The position numbers and the translations under genes were made by a program. Shown piece by piece: positions 55,809-64,000 of a DNA stretch of 64,000 nt. Source of the stretch: Rhodospirillales bacterium (lineage in GTDB: Bacteria > Pseudomonadota > Alphaproteobacteria > Rhodospirillales > JAPHRK01); assembly GCA_026196105.1 (NCBI GenBank), contig JAPHRK010000005.1:1-64000 (forward strand), written 5' to 3'. The notes under the pieces are model-generated. The model was not told the DNA's origin and did no database searches. It saw only the letters and a list, made by a program, of their open reading frames with translations. Within the stretch, counting starts at the first letter, position 1; each line of letters starts with the position of its first letter.

Positions 55809-56807
55809 ATGAATAGAATCTTCTCTGGCGTTCAGCCAACCGGTAACCTCCATCTTGGGAACTATCTAGGCGCAATTCGCAATTGGGTGAAATTGCAAGA
55901 TGATTACGAGTGCATTTTTTGTGTGGTCGATATGCACGCGATTACCGTGTGGCAAGACCCTCAGCAGCTAATCGCGAATACCCGTGAAGTTGCAGCCGCT
56001 ATGATCGCCTCTGGCGTTGACCCCAAAAAGAACATTATTTTCAACCAATCCATGGTTCCTGGTCATGCTGAACTAGCGTGGATTTTTAATTGCGTTGCGC
56101 GTCTTGGTTGGCTCAATCGTATGACCCAGTTTAAGGAAAAGGCCGGAAGTAACCGGGAGAAAGCTTCTGTTGGTTTGTACTCATATCCTAACCTTATGGC
56201 TGCAGATATTATGCTTTATAAAGCCACCCATGTGCCTGTGGGTGAGGATCAGAAGCAGCACTTAGAGTTGACCCGAGATGTGGCTCAGAAGTTTAATAAT
56301 GACTTCAAAAACGACTTTTTCCCTATTGTTGAGCCTTTGATCTTTGGTGAAGCAACTCGGGTTATGAGCTTGCGTGATGGCTCTAAAAAGATGAGTAAAT
56401 CTGACCCATCAGCAGCGTCACGGATTGTCATGACCGATGGCCCAGATGAGATCGCCAAAAAAATCCGCAAAGCAAAAACTGATGCTCACCCAATCCCTGA
56501 AAACAAAGAAGGATTGGACGGACGCCCTGATGCTGCAAACCTCATGGGGATTTTTGCTGCTCTTTCTGATCGGAATGTGGATTCGATTTGTGGTGAATAC
56601 GGCGGAAGCCAGTTCTCAACATTTAAACAGGCCTTGTCTGATTTAGCTGTTGAGAAACTGGGACCAATTGGCTCAGAGATGCAACGCCTGATGGCTGATT
56701 CTTCAAGCATTGATGCGGTTTTACACGATGGCGCAGAGCAAGCCAGAGCCATTTCGGAGCCAATCCTGAATGACATTAAAGATATCGTAGGCTTCTTGAG
56801 ACCTTAA
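55809..56807 (+). CDS. trpS: TrpS, tryptophanyl-tRNA synthetase
   Basis: 332 residues from ATG 55809 ([12 protein letters not shown]) with AAAAGGG upstream. Class I synthetase: HIGH-type motif as HLGNYLGAI (residues 15-23), KMSKS motif as [12 protein letters not shown] near 200, and [17 protein letters not shown]. Full-length. Confidence 0.96.
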   Translation: MNRIFSGVQPTGNLHLGNYLGAIRNWVKLQDDYECIFCVVDMHAITVWQDPQQLIANTREVAAAMIASGVDPKKNIIFNQSMVPGHAELAWIFNCVARLGWLNRMTQFKEKAGSNREKASVGLYSYPNLMAADIMLYKATHVPVGEDQKQHLELTRDVAQKFNNDFKNDFFPIVEPLIFGEATRVMSLRDGSKKMSKSDPSAASRIVMTDGPDEIAKKIRKAKTDAHPIPENKEGLDGRPDAANLMGIFAALSDRNVDSICGEYGGSQFSTFKQALSDLAVEKLGPIGSEMQRLMADSSSIDAVLHDGAEQARAISEPILNDIKDIVGFLRP

Positions 56808-56839
56808 TTGATACTCGTTGACATAGAGGATAGCTGCAG

Positions 56840-57643
56840 ATGACAAAGCTTTTTGCCAGTTTCTTGAACGCCATTATTGGAATTGTGATAGCTATCCTCC
56901 CGCGATGGAAGCGCCTAACAGTTCGAGCGCGTCTTTTTGATAAGCTGCAAACATTTGAGACCGTTCAAATTGGTGATAAAACTTTGCAACTTTTCATCCC
57001 AGACCGCACCTGTGTTTATTGGGCTAAGAGCGGACCTAATAGTGAACCTACGACCAATGCCTGGATCAAGTCATTTGCTCCAGAAGATACCTTTCTCGAT
57101 ATCGGTGCCAATATTGGGCTTTATTCCATGATGGCAGCGGCTCATGGGGTAACGCGCGTTTACGCGATAGAGCCCAACCCGTTCTCTTTCTCAGTCTTAG
57201 CCCGTAATATTGTCGCCAATAAACTTGATACTGTAATTTCCCCTTTATGTCTTGCCATGAGTGAAGGCTCGTCCGTCGTTACCTTTAAACTCGGTAGCCT
57301 CCATGCGGGGTCGATCTATAATGAAATTATGACGGATGAAAGTACTGCTGGGGGGATGTCAATTACGACAACGTCGTTTTCAGTAGATGAATTATTTAAG
57401 ATTCAAGGGATGTCTGAGGTAAATCATCTAAAAATTGACGTAGATGGTCTTGAACTCCAAATTTTGCGTGGGGCAACTAAAACTTTATCGGATAAAGCTC
57501 TTAAAACGGTTCTGGTTGAAGACAATTCTGAAGATAAAAATTCTGCCTCAAAACTAATATCCTTCTTAGGGCGATTTGATTTTGTCCAGTCTGATGCTTG
57601 GGGTAAGGATGGTACTGATAATAAAATATTTATACGTGACTAA
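56840..57643 (+). CDS. FkbM-family methyltransferase
   Basis: 267 residues. An N-terminal hydrophobic helix (about 8-21) precedes a class I SAM-methyltransferase: DTFLDIGANIGLYSMMAAAHG, YAIEPNPFSFSVLARNI, HLKIDVDGLELQILRGA and a terminal DNKIFIRD. FkbM proteins O-methylate sugars or polyketide-type hydroxyls, often on surface polysaccharides. No polysaccharide cluster is next to it; substrate unknown. The helix could anchor it to the membrane. Confidence 0.85.
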   Translation: MTKLFASFLNAIIGIVIAILPRWKRLTVRARLFDKLQTFETVQIGDKTLQLFIPDRTCVYWAKSGPNSEPTTNAWIKSFAPEDTFLDIGANIGLYSMMAAAHGVTRVYAIEPNPFSFSVLARNIVANKLDTVISPLCLAMSEGSSVVTFKLGSLHAGSIYNEIMTDESTAGGMSITTTSFSVDELFKIQGMSEVNHLKIDVDGLELQILRGATKTLSDKALKTVLVEDNSEDKNSASKLISFLGRFDFVQSDAWGKDGTDNKIFIRD

Positions 57644-57648
57644 AAGTT

Positions 57649-57795
57649 TTATTCAGCCGTTAATAATGTTGTCGGTTTTTCATTTGAATGCTCAATGAAC
57701 TCAACAACCATAGTTTTGATATCATCGATGATTTTTTGGGTTTCACGATCACTAAAAGCGCCTTGAAAATTCGCAACTCTATTTCCAATACTCAT
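57649..57795 (-). CDS. Small hypothetical protein (48 aa)
   Basis: Read directly on the minus strand: ATG at 57795, TAA at 57649-57651, with GGGTGGG 4 nt upstream. The sequence MSIGNRVANFQGAFSDRETQ is followed by an amphipathic helix and a TTLLTAE end. No family recognised. It lies 112 bp after phoR on the same strand, convergent with the FkbM gene. Confidence 0.5.
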   Translation of the reverse strand: MSIGNRVANFQGAFSDRETQKIIDDIKTMVVEFIEHSNEKPTTLLTAE

Positions 57796-57906
57796 TATTC
57801 CCACCCATAGAATATTACTAAATCTATGGATTAACCCTATTGTATAAAAGTATAGTTCGCTACACCCATTTGGGGATATAGGGTAAGGAATGCTTGGGCT
57901 TATTTC

Positions 57907-59142
57907 TTATTTGCAGGGAAAGAGCACAGAAAATGTACTTCCTTCCCCAACGTTACTCTCAATATTTAGGGCTCCGCGATGGCGGTTTACGATGTGCTTT
58001 ACAATTGCAAGACCGAGCCCAGTTCCGCCTAAATTCCTAGAGCGTGCCTTATCAACACGATAAAATCTTTCAGTTAATCGGACTAAGTGATCTGGAGTGA
58101 TCCCCTCGCCCTTGTCTTCCACAGATACCTGAATGCCCCCACCCATATGGTCAGGAATTTTTTCAATAGCTTTTGCTGTGATGGTTACTGGGGTGCCCTT
58201 TTCACCATAGTTAAGAGCATTGGCAATGAGATTGGTGAAAACTTGGGTGACTTCGTCGTTATCTCCAATGATTGTCGATAAGTTTTGGGGAATATGGATC
58301 GAAAAGGACATTTCTTTTTGAGCGGCTTTTCTGTCTAAAGTTTCTACAACGCCTTCAATAACACTTTCCAGGTCAACCTTTTCATTAGGCCTGACATGTT
58401 CGTTGACTTCGATTTTAGAAAGGGAGAGTAAATCTTCAATTAGGCGAGTCATTCGACCTGCTTCAGCCGACATGATGTTTAGAAACCGCTCTTGGGCTTC
58501 AGTGTCTTGGCTGGCTTCCCCTTGCAGGGTTTCGATAAAGCCAACCAGGGCCGATAAAGGGGTGCGGAGTTCATGGCTGACATTTGCAACAAAATCGGCA
58601 CGTAAATTTTCAGCGACTTTTACGATGGTGAGGTCATGAAGGGTAAGCAGAGCATTGCCAATTTTCCCTTTGATGTCCCCGACAGGGACGACATTAACTA
58701 AATAGGTGCGCTCAACTTTACCCGGCAGGACGGCTTCAAAAGAAGCTTCCGTCCCAGCGCTTAGTGTATCAGAAACTGCGCTTAGAATTTCAGGATGACG
58801 AATGGCATAACCTAAATCTCTTGTTTCTGTTGCTTCGCCAAACTCTTCCCGAGCGGCTTTGTTGGCAATTTTAACTTTCCGGCTACCGTCTAAGAGCAAA
58901 ACAGGTAGGGGAATGCTTTCTAAAAGATGATTGTCTAGATTAGGGGCAGGTTTGTTTTTCTCAGTTTTTTCTTGAGGTTTTAGTCGTTTGGTCTCTTGGC
59001 CAAGCCAAAGTCCACCAACTAAAAACCCCAAACCAACCATAGTGGCTGGTCCAGGGTCGAGAAGACCTGAAAAGGTAAAAGCTACCAGAACAAAAAAACC
59101 CGGCATCAGGGCGATTAATATAATTCTTTTATTACCGCCCAT
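57907..59142 (-). CDS. PhoR-like sensor histidine kinase
   Basis: 411 residues. Two N-terminal transmembrane helices (about 7-26 and 33-48), a PAS domain (71-175; IPLPVLLLDGSRKVKIANKAA), HisKA with His190 in VSHELRTPLSALVGFIETL, and HATPase_c (NLIANALNYGEKGTPV, VEDKGEGITPDHL, GTGLGLAIVKHIVNRH). This is the PhoR plan for phosphate sensing, but phoB and the pst-phoU genes are not adjacent. It starts 12 bp after the isomerase gene, as the last gene of the nad operon. Confidence 0.88.
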   Translation of the reverse strand: MGGNKRIILIALMPGFFVLVAFTFSGLLDPGPATMVGLGFLVGGLWLGQETKRLKPQEKTEKNKPAPNLDNHLLESIPLPVLLLDGSRKVKIANKAAREEFGEATETRDLGYAIRHPEILSAVSDTLSAGTEASFEAVLPGKVERTYLVNVVPVGDIKGKIGNALLTLHDLTIVKVAENLRADFVANVSHELRTPLSALVGFIETLQGEASQDTEAQERFLNIMSAEAGRMTRLIEDLLSLSKIEVNEHVRPNEKVDLESVIEGVVETLDRKAAQKEMSFSIHIPQNLSTIIGDNDEVTQVFTNLIANALNYGEKGTPVTITAKAIEKIPDHMGGGIQVSVEDKGEGITPDHLVRLTERFYRVDKARSRNLGGTGLGLAIVKHIVNRHRGALNIESNVGEGSTFSVLFPCK

Positions 59143-59154
59143 TGCTTATTGCCT

Positions 59155-59994
59155 TTATTTGACGATTTTTTTCAGGGGTAAGATGTCGGCAAATTCTGGA
59201 TCAGTTTTCATGGCATTGGCCTTTGCAGCTTCCATAATATCTGTCGACATCAACATGCCTGCGTTCCACAAAGCTATTTGATTGAGGGATTCATCAACAG
59301 AATGATCACGGCTGTAGTTGATAACCTCTTTACTGCCGACCACCGATAGAGGCGATTTTGAGGCGATAACTTTGGCGGTTTCCATTACTGCTTCCAGCAT
59401 CTCTTCCTGAGTTTTAAAGACTTCCGTCATCAAACCACATTCCTTGGATTCATCGGCATACATGCGCCGCCCGGTGTAGGCGAGCTCTTTTACTTTACCT
59501 AAAGAGATCAGCTTTGGCAGGCGTTGCAGCGTTCCCACATCGGCGACCATGCCGATGTTGATCTCTTGAATAACCACAAAAGCATTTGCGGTGCAGTAAC
59601 GGATGTCACATGCCGTGGCTAAATCAACTCCCCCACCGATACAGCCCCCCTGGATTGCGGCAAGGACAGGCAGACGGCATTTTTCAATGACAGTGAAAGT
59701 CTGCTGCATCTCTTTGACCGTACGGAAAAGTTGTTCACGCTTACGCCCTGGATCGCCATCGGTCATATCTGACATAATGCCGGAGAAGGCATTAAGGTCG
59801 AGACCAGAGGTGAAGTGTTTACCTTCAGAGGAAATCACCACCACACGGGCATCCGGTCTATCCGCAATTTCGGCAAAGACATCAACCATTTCCTGCCAGA
59901 ATTCCAAAATCATTGAATTGAATTCTTTAGGCCGGCAGAGGCTGATATGGGCAATGTGGTCGGTAACGTCGAGGGTGAGGGTTTGATAAGCCAT
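59155..59994 (-). CDS. Dienoyl-CoA isomerase-like crotonase (ECH1 type)
   Basis: 279 residues from ATG 59994 with GGAG upstream. Crotonase fold: SSEGKHFTSGLDLNAF and IQGGCIGGGVDLATACDIRYC for the oxyanion hole. Acid residues D124, E144 and D152 have the same spacing (20 and 8 residues) as D176, E196, D204 of rat delta3,5-delta2,4-dienoyl-CoA isomerase, and INIGMVADVGTLQRLPKLI matches that enzyme's core. It thus likely isomerises dienoyl-CoA in degradation of unsaturated fatty acids. Lies between nadC (30 bp upstream) and phoR. Confidence 0.88.
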   Translation of the reverse strand: MAYQTLTLDVTDHIAHISLCRPKEFNSMILEFWQEMVDVFAEIADRPDARVVVISSEGKHFTSGLDLNAFSGIMSDMTDGDPGRKREQLFRTVKEMQQTFTVIEKCRLPVLAAIQGGCIGGGVDLATACDIRYCTANAFVVIQEINIGMVADVGTLQRLPKLISLGKVKELAYTGRRMYADESKECGLMTEVFKTQEEMLEAVMETAKVIASKSPLSVVGSKEVINYSRDHSVDESLNQIALWNAGMLMSTDIMEAAKANAMKTDPEFADILPLKKIVK

Positions 59995-60024
59995 TTTCTT
60001 CTCCAATTTAAATTTGGAGAAAAG

Positions 60025-60876
60025 CTAGGCGATATCGAGGCCCACGTCTAGTGTTGGTGCACTGTGAGTTAGCCAGCCAACGGAAATAACATCAACGCCA
60101 GACTCAGCAATGGCTTTTGCTGTCTTGACTGTTACCCGACCAGAAGCTTCAGCAATCGCTTGGCCGTTGATCATTGCAACAGCTTTTTTGAGGGTGGCTG
60201 GGGTCATGTTATCAAGCAAGACCACATCAACTCCTTCGCTCAAGGCTTCTTTAAGTTGGCTTAAGGTATCAACTTCCACTTCAACTTTGACCATATGACC
60301 TAAACCGTTTTTGGCGGCTCTAATGGCTTCTTTAACGCCTCCAGCAACAGCAATGTGGTTGTCTTTGATGAGAATTCCATCATCCAGGCCAAAACGGTGG
60401 TTTGCTCCACCACCAGCCCGGACGGCATATTTTTCAATAGCCCGAAGGCCCGGTGTGGTTTTGCGGGTGCAAGTGATTTGGGCCTTGGTTCCCGCGACGG
60501 CATCAACGATTTCTTTGGTGGCGGTGGCAATGCCTGAAAGATGCCCCACGTAGTTGAGCGCTACACGTTCAGCTGTTAGTACAGCCCGCGCTTTGCCTTT
60601 GATAGACAAGAGCACATCGCCTGGTTTCACGTTGTTTCCATCGCGACTAATTTTGGTGATTTTAGCTTTTGGGTCGAGTTGCTTAAAAGCGGTCACGGCA
60701 AAATCTAACCCTGCCACGCACCCATCTTGGCGGGCAACGATGTTGGCTTTCATCATGGCACTTTTGGGGATGACGCTATCGGTGGTGATATCTCCTGCTC
60801 GTCCCAGGTCTTCAAACAAGGCTTCTTTCACCGCTTGTAAGACACTCATAGGGAGGAGTTTGACCAGTTTTCTCAT
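60025..60876 (-). CDS. nadC: NadC, nicotinate-nucleotide pyrophosphorylase (quinolinate PRTase)
   Basis: 283 residues. Converts quinolinate and PRPP to nicotinate mononucleotide. LFEDLGRAGDITTDSVIP, ERVALNYVGHLSGIAT, TRKTTPGLRAIEKYAVRAGGG, FGLDDGILIKDNHI and VDVVLLDNM are conserved. ATG overlaps the nadB stop (ATGA), showing translational coupling. Confidence 0.96.
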   Translation of the reverse strand: MRKLVKLLPMSVLQAVKEALFEDLGRAGDITTDSVIPKSAMMKANIVARQDGCVAGLDFAVTAFKQLDPKAKITKISRDGNNVKPGDVLLSIKGKARAVLTAERVALNYVGHLSGIATATKEIVDAVAGTKAQITCTRKTTPGLRAIEKYAVRAGGGANHRFGLDDGILIKDNHIAVAGGVKEAIRAAKNGLGHMVKVEVEVDTLSQLKEALSEGVDVVLLDNMTPATLKKAVAMINGQAIAEASGRVTVKTAKAIAESGVDVISVGWLTHSAPTLDVGLDIA

Positions 60877-62444
60877 GCCTGTTTCTTTCTGTAGGGACTA
60901 GGGCCCAAATCGATATTTGCAATTTTAGCGTTAGCTTGCTCAAGGGTGAGGAAACTGCGTTTGGCAAAGCTCTCTTTGCTCTCAGGAAAATCGCTGCGGA
61001 AGTGACCGCCCCGGCTTTCCTGACGAAGAAGGGCTGAAATGCCAATCATCTTCAGAACCGTTGCTTGATTACTGAGACCACCCAATGCGGGGAGATTTTC
61101 TTCTATTTGCAAGATTTCCTGCAGAGCCTCGGTCATGGTTTTTTCCTCACGGATCAACCCAAAAGCATCATAGGCTATCTGCCGCATCCTTATACCCAAA
61201 CGGTCACTTCGTGATTTATGCGCTTTAGCAGAGCAAACCTCCCGGAAAGGAGTTTTTTCAGCTGAGGCGTCAAGGAGGGCTTCTGCTGTGCGAGGGGCAA
61301 AGACGATGGCTTCAAGTAAGGAGTTGCTGGCAAGGCGATTGGCCCCGTGAATTCCTGTTGAGGCCACTTCTCCACAAGCCCAAAGACCAGGGAGGCTGGT
61401 GCGACCGTCTTCGTCCACATCAATACCACCCATATGATAGTGGGCTGCAGGAACGACCGGTATGGGTTCTTTCGCCGGGTCAATGCCAACGCTTTGGCAA
61501 TAGGCGTAAACCGTTGGGAATCGTTTGACAAAACTGCTGCCGATGGCTTTACGGCAATCAAGATAGGTCCGTTGCCCCATTTGCCTTTGCCGCCACATGG
61601 CACGGGCAACTACATCGCGAGGGGCCAGTTCCGTATCTGCATGAGCCGCCGCCATAAAGCGAACGCCGTTACTATTGATCAGGGTCGCCCCCTCACCGCG
61701 CAAGGCTTCGGTTGCTAAGGGCAAGGGATCGCCGCCGATGTCCATGGCCGTGGGGTGAAACTGAACAAACTCCATATCGGCAAGTCGAGCCCCAGCCCGT
61801 GCTGCCATGGCCAGACCATCTCCACGGGCTTCTTGAGGATTGGTGGTATATTGATAGAGAGCGCCAAGGCCTCCCGTTGCCAAAACAACTTGAGAAGCAT
61901 GTACTGCTGAGACGCCCTCTCCTTTTTGCAAGAGAGCTCCATAGACACGACCTTCATCAACGAGCAGGTCCAGGGCTTCCGCCCCTTCGATAATTTCAAT
62001 AGCTTCGGTTGCTTGAACAGCAACTTTCAAGGCCCGCATGATTTCAGCCCCGGTGGCATCTCCTCCAGCATGGAGAATGCGACGGCGGCTGTGGGCGGCT
62101 TCTTGTCCGACAATAAGGTTTCCCTTGTCGTCCGTATCAAAGCAAACGCCAATTTTTTGCAGGGTTTTAATCGCGGCGGGGGCCTCTGCGGTGAGCAGGT
62201 TGATGGCTTTGCTTACCCCTAATCCGCCCGCTGTCCCTAAGGTGTCGGCAGCATGAAGAGCCGGGGCATCGTCGGCGCCAACAGCGGCAGCCACACCGCC
62301 CTGGGCTAGGGCGCTTGCCGCTCCTTCACCCAAAGGCGCTTTCACGGCCAAGATGATCTTAGGCGTGGGTTTAGCGGCTGCTAGCTTTAGAGCCGTAATC
62401 AACCCGGCAGCACCGGCACCAATGATGAGAATTGGTCTATTCAT
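60873..62444 (-). CDS. nadB: NadB, L-aspartate oxidase
   Basis: 523 residues. FAD flavoprotein making iminoaspartate for NAD synthesis. Dinucleotide motif IGAGAAGLITALKLA at the N-terminus, EGAASALAQGGVAAAVG, SRRRILHAGGDATG, VQFHPTAM, TEALRGEGATLIN, AAHYHMGGIDVDEDGRT and GANRLASNSLLEAIVF. Lies 15 bp after nadA. Confidence 0.96.
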   Translation of the reverse strand: MNRPILIIGAGAAGLITALKLAAAKPTPKIILAVKAPLGEGAASALAQGGVAAAVGADDAPALHAADTLGTAGGLGVSKAINLLTAEAPAAIKTLQKIGVCFDTDDKGNLIVGQEAAHSRRRILHAGGDATGAEIMRALKVAVQATEAIEIIEGAEALDLLVDEGRVYGALLQKGEGVSAVHASQVVLATGGLGALYQYTTNPQEARGDGLAMAARAGARLADMEFVQFHPTAMDIGGDPLPLATEALRGEGATLINSNGVRFMAAAHADTELAPRDVVARAMWRQRQMGQRTYLDCRKAIGSSFVKRFPTVYAYCQSVGIDPAKEPIPVVPAAHYHMGGIDVDEDGRTSLPGLWACGEVASTGIHGANRLASNSLLEAIVFAPRTAEALLDASAEKTPFREVCSAKAHKSRSDRLGIRMRQIAYDAFGLIREEKTMTEALQEILQIEENLPALGGLSNQATVLKMIGISALLRQESRGGHFRSDFPESKESFAKRSFLTLEQANAKIANIDLGPSPYRKKQA

Positions 62445-62459
62445 GAGAGCGAAGCTCCG

Positions 62460-63485
62460 TTAACCCCGACCAACCGCAAGCATGTTGTCGAGGGCCTTTT
62501 TAGCCTCAACTGCAACGGCCTCATCAACGGTCACTTCCACTGTCATGTTGGTGAGCGAGTCGATAATTTTAGGCATGGTGATAAGCTGCATGTGGGGGCA
62601 AAGGCTGCAAGAGCGAATGAATTTGGTTTCAGGATTTCCAGCCACCAGGTTATCACTCATGGAACATTCCGTAATCAGGGCCACTTGCTCTGGTTTGTTC
62701 TCGGTAACAAAATTTGCCATACCAGAAGTAGAGCCAGAGAAATCAGCTTTTTGCAGAACTTCCGGAGGGCATTCTGGGTGAGCTAAAACCGTCACTGCCG
62801 GATAAGAACGCCGAAGGTCATCAACCTGTTTGGCGGAGAACTTCTCGTGTACTTCACAGCGACCGGGGAAAGTAATGATTTCTACTTCGGTTTCAGCCGC
62901 AACGTTTTGAGCCAGGAACTCATCAGGAAACAGCATAACCCGGTCAGCCCCGAGGGACTCAACGACCTGTTTGGCATTTGCTGAGGTGCAAGTGACATCA
63001 GATACTGCTTTAACATCTGCCGATGTGTTGACGTAAGTCACCACAGGCACGCCAGGATAAAGAGCCCGCATCTTGATGATATCTTCAGCCGTGATGGATT
63101 CAGCTAAAGAACAACCTGCTTGCGGGTCAGGGATCAAAACCGTTTTTGACGGGTTCAAGATTTTGGTGGTTTCCGCCATGAAGTGAACGCCCGCCAGCAC
63201 GATGACGTCAGCATCTACTTCTGTTGCCCTTTGAGCCAGTGCGAGCGAGTCGCCAACAATGTCAGACACACAGTGGAAGATATCCCGGGTCTGATAGTTG
63301 TGGGCGAGGATAATCGCGTTGCGCTCTTTTTTAAGCCGCTCGATCTCGTCCACATATGGGGCTAAATGAACCCACTCTTCGTCGCTAAACACATTTTTCA
63401 CCCGGTCATAGATCGGGGCGGTGCGCTCGGCAATCTCGGACGTATAGTCCGGATTTGCTTGAACGGCTTGAGGCATGGCAATCAT
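62460..63485 (-). CDS. nadA: NadA, quinolinate synthase
   Basis: 341 residues, ATG 63485 with AAGGGAA upstream. [4Fe-4S] enzyme condensing iminoaspartate and dihydroxyacetone phosphate. IILAHNYQTRDIF, AGVHFMAETTKILNP, PQAGCSLAESI, TYVNTSADVKAVSDVTCTSANA (in parts), HPECPPEVL and SCSLCPHMQLITM are canonical, with the three cluster-binding cysteine positions present. First gene of nadA-nadB-nadC. Confidence 0.96.
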   Translation of the reverse strand: MIAMPQAVQANPDYTSEIAERTAPIYDRVKNVFSDEEWVHLAPYVDEIERLKKERNAIILAHNYQTRDIFHCVSDIVGDSLALAQRATEVDADVIVLAGVHFMAETTKILNPSKTVLIPDPQAGCSLAESITAEDIIKMRALYPGVPVVTYVNTSADVKAVSDVTCTSANAKQVVESLGADRVMLFPDEFLAQNVAAETEVEIITFPGRCEVHEKFSAKQVDDLRRSYPAVTVLAHPECPPEVLQKADFSGSTSGMANFVTENKPEQVALITECSMSDNLVAGNPETKFIRSCSLCPHMQLITMPKIIDSLTNMTVEVTVDEAVAVEAKKALDNMLAVGRG

Positions 63486-63511
63486 TTAAATTCCCTTATG
63501 CTCAAAACGAG

Positions 63512-63540
63512 CATATATTATCCCAAAAATTTAGGCACAA
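63512..63540 (-). promoter_or_regulatory. Candidate nadA promoter
   Basis: On the minus strand, TTGTGC (63535-63540) and TATATG (63512-63517) are separated by 17 bp, about 27 bp before the nadA ATG. The -35 lies among three TAGGC-type boxes (63532-63570). Confidence 0.4.
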
Positions 63541-63570
63541 AGCGCCTACGCAAGTAAGATAGGTAGGCAC
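63532..63570. repeat. Three TAGGC-type boxes before nadA
   Basis: TAGGCAC (63532-63538), the inverted GCGCCTA (63542-63548) and a further TAGGCAC (63564-63570) form a small cluster: the first two make an inverted pair, the third repeats the first. They overlap the candidate -35 and would suit a repressor of the nad operon. Confidence 0.35.
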
Positions 63571-63739
63571 TCGATGAGAGTCAAGAAATTCAAGGTTTTT
63601 CTAATATTCCGTCCTCTGTTGTTGAATTTGCATTTATGAATAGCGATTTTCCAAAACTGGGTTTTGAAAGGTTGGTATATTTCCTCCACAAGCTATAGTG
63701 ATTTAGTACTATGTAACCTTGGTTGTCTGAGAAGGTGAG

Positions 63740-64000
63740 ATGAGTTTTCCATTTGAAAATGCTTCAAACGAAGAGAAGGTAGCTAAGATTAAGGCTATTG
63801 GTTCGACTCATCCTAACAATCTGATGGCCCGGCATTTTAGGGCTGATTATTTTGGCTTTCGTGATGAATCCCAACAGAATAGATTGTGGCAAATTATCCG
63901 AACAGGGGTAGAGAACCCGGATAGTCAGATGGGGGCTTATGCTCAGAATAGCTGTGACTATGCAGAGTTTGAGCCATTATTTGAGCCGATGATCCGTGAT
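63740..64000 (+). CDS. ATP:guanido phosphotransferase (arginine kinase-like), partial
   Basis: Open from ATG 63740, with GAAGGTGAG upstream, to the window edge (87 codons). The text HPNNLMARHF and, especially, TGVENPDSQMGAYAQNSCDY followed by FEPLFEPMIRD matches the N-terminal domain of arginine/creatine kinases (pattern G-x-E/D-NPDS-x-V/M-G-x-YA...Y..F.PLF.P.I.D). The catalytic C-terminal domain is outside the window. Such kinases store ATP as phosphoarginine and are rare in bacteria. The N-terminus is short (about 20 residues before HPNN). Confidence 0.75.
   Translation, partial: MSFPFENASNEEKVAKIKAIGSTHPNNLMARHFRADYFGFRDESQQNRLWQIIRTGVENPDSQMGAYAQNSCDYAEFEPLFEPMIRD

Noticed and set aside
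59603-59986. 127-codon plus-strand frame opposite the dienoyl-CoA isomerase
   Set aside because: Shadow of a gene with intact catalytic residues; no SD of its own.

Overview
The window looks like chromosomal DNA of a moderately low-GC alphaproteobacterium, most likely a marine, motile, heterotrophic member of the Rhodospirillales (Terasakiella/Kiloniella-like). This rests on recognised gene order (ubiE/ubiB beside mutM, crotonase, rpsT, dnaA; uvrC-pgsA-molybdopterin genes), a phasin, PetP/PetR-like regulators and several c-di-GMP and chemotaxis proteins. The genus cannot be settled by eye. I saw no tRNA or rRNA genes, insertion sequences, prophage or CRISPR array.

Layout. 1-1.4 kb: a CoA-ester lyase/MaoC dehydratase pair, cut by the left edge. 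1.7-5.8 kb: a tiny membrane protein, a soluble chemoreceptor with a C-terminal Cache domain, a MarC protein, a membrane methyltransferase, a decayed cytochrome c'-like gene and a TetR regulator. 5.8-8.1 kb: ubiE-ubiB for ubiquinone. 8.2-24.7 kb is a continuous plus-strand block: mutM, a lipid-metabolism crotonase, rpsT, the replication core dnaA-dnaN-recF-gyrB, a pentapeptide-repeat gene just behind gyrB, an AT-rich gap with DnaA boxes (candidate oriC), then uvrC, pgsA, mobB-moeA-moaD-moaE and a LOG-family gene.

24.7-33.8 kb: ilvE divergent from a petP/petR-like regulator pair with its histidine kinase, small membrane proteins, csaA, a phasin, a TetR regulator, proC, a YbjN-like gene and an Hpt-receiver-GGDEF protein. 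34.2-41.6 kb: one tight operon with a Tat-exported binding protein, a complete Liv-type ABC transporter, a LysR regulator and a feruloyl-CoA-synthase-like ligase, suggesting uptake and CoA activation of an aromatic acid. 41.7-50.1 kb: a membrane diguanylate cyclase, an arsJ/GAPDH arsenate-detoxification pair, a membrane chemoreceptor divergent from a free-standing Aer-type PAS protein, a TIGR04283-like glycosyltransferase, a CDP-alcohol phosphotransferase and a PHP-domain protein. 50.1-63.5 kb: DUF2062, two small genes, a TorR-like response regulator, ilvD, murJ, trpS, an FkbM methyltransferase, and a minus-strand operon nadA-nadB-nadC-dienoyl-CoA isomerase-phoR. The right edge holds the first 87 codons of a guanidino (arginine) kinase homologue, rare in bacteria.

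The most interesting items are the DnaA-box region at 18.3-18.76 kb, the gyrB-linked pentapeptide protein, the phosphagen kinase at the right edge, the inverted-architecture chemoreceptor, the split PAS/receptor pair, the arsenic locus, and several short genes and palindromic operators. No wholly new multi-gene defence or biosynthetic system could be demonstrated by reading alone.
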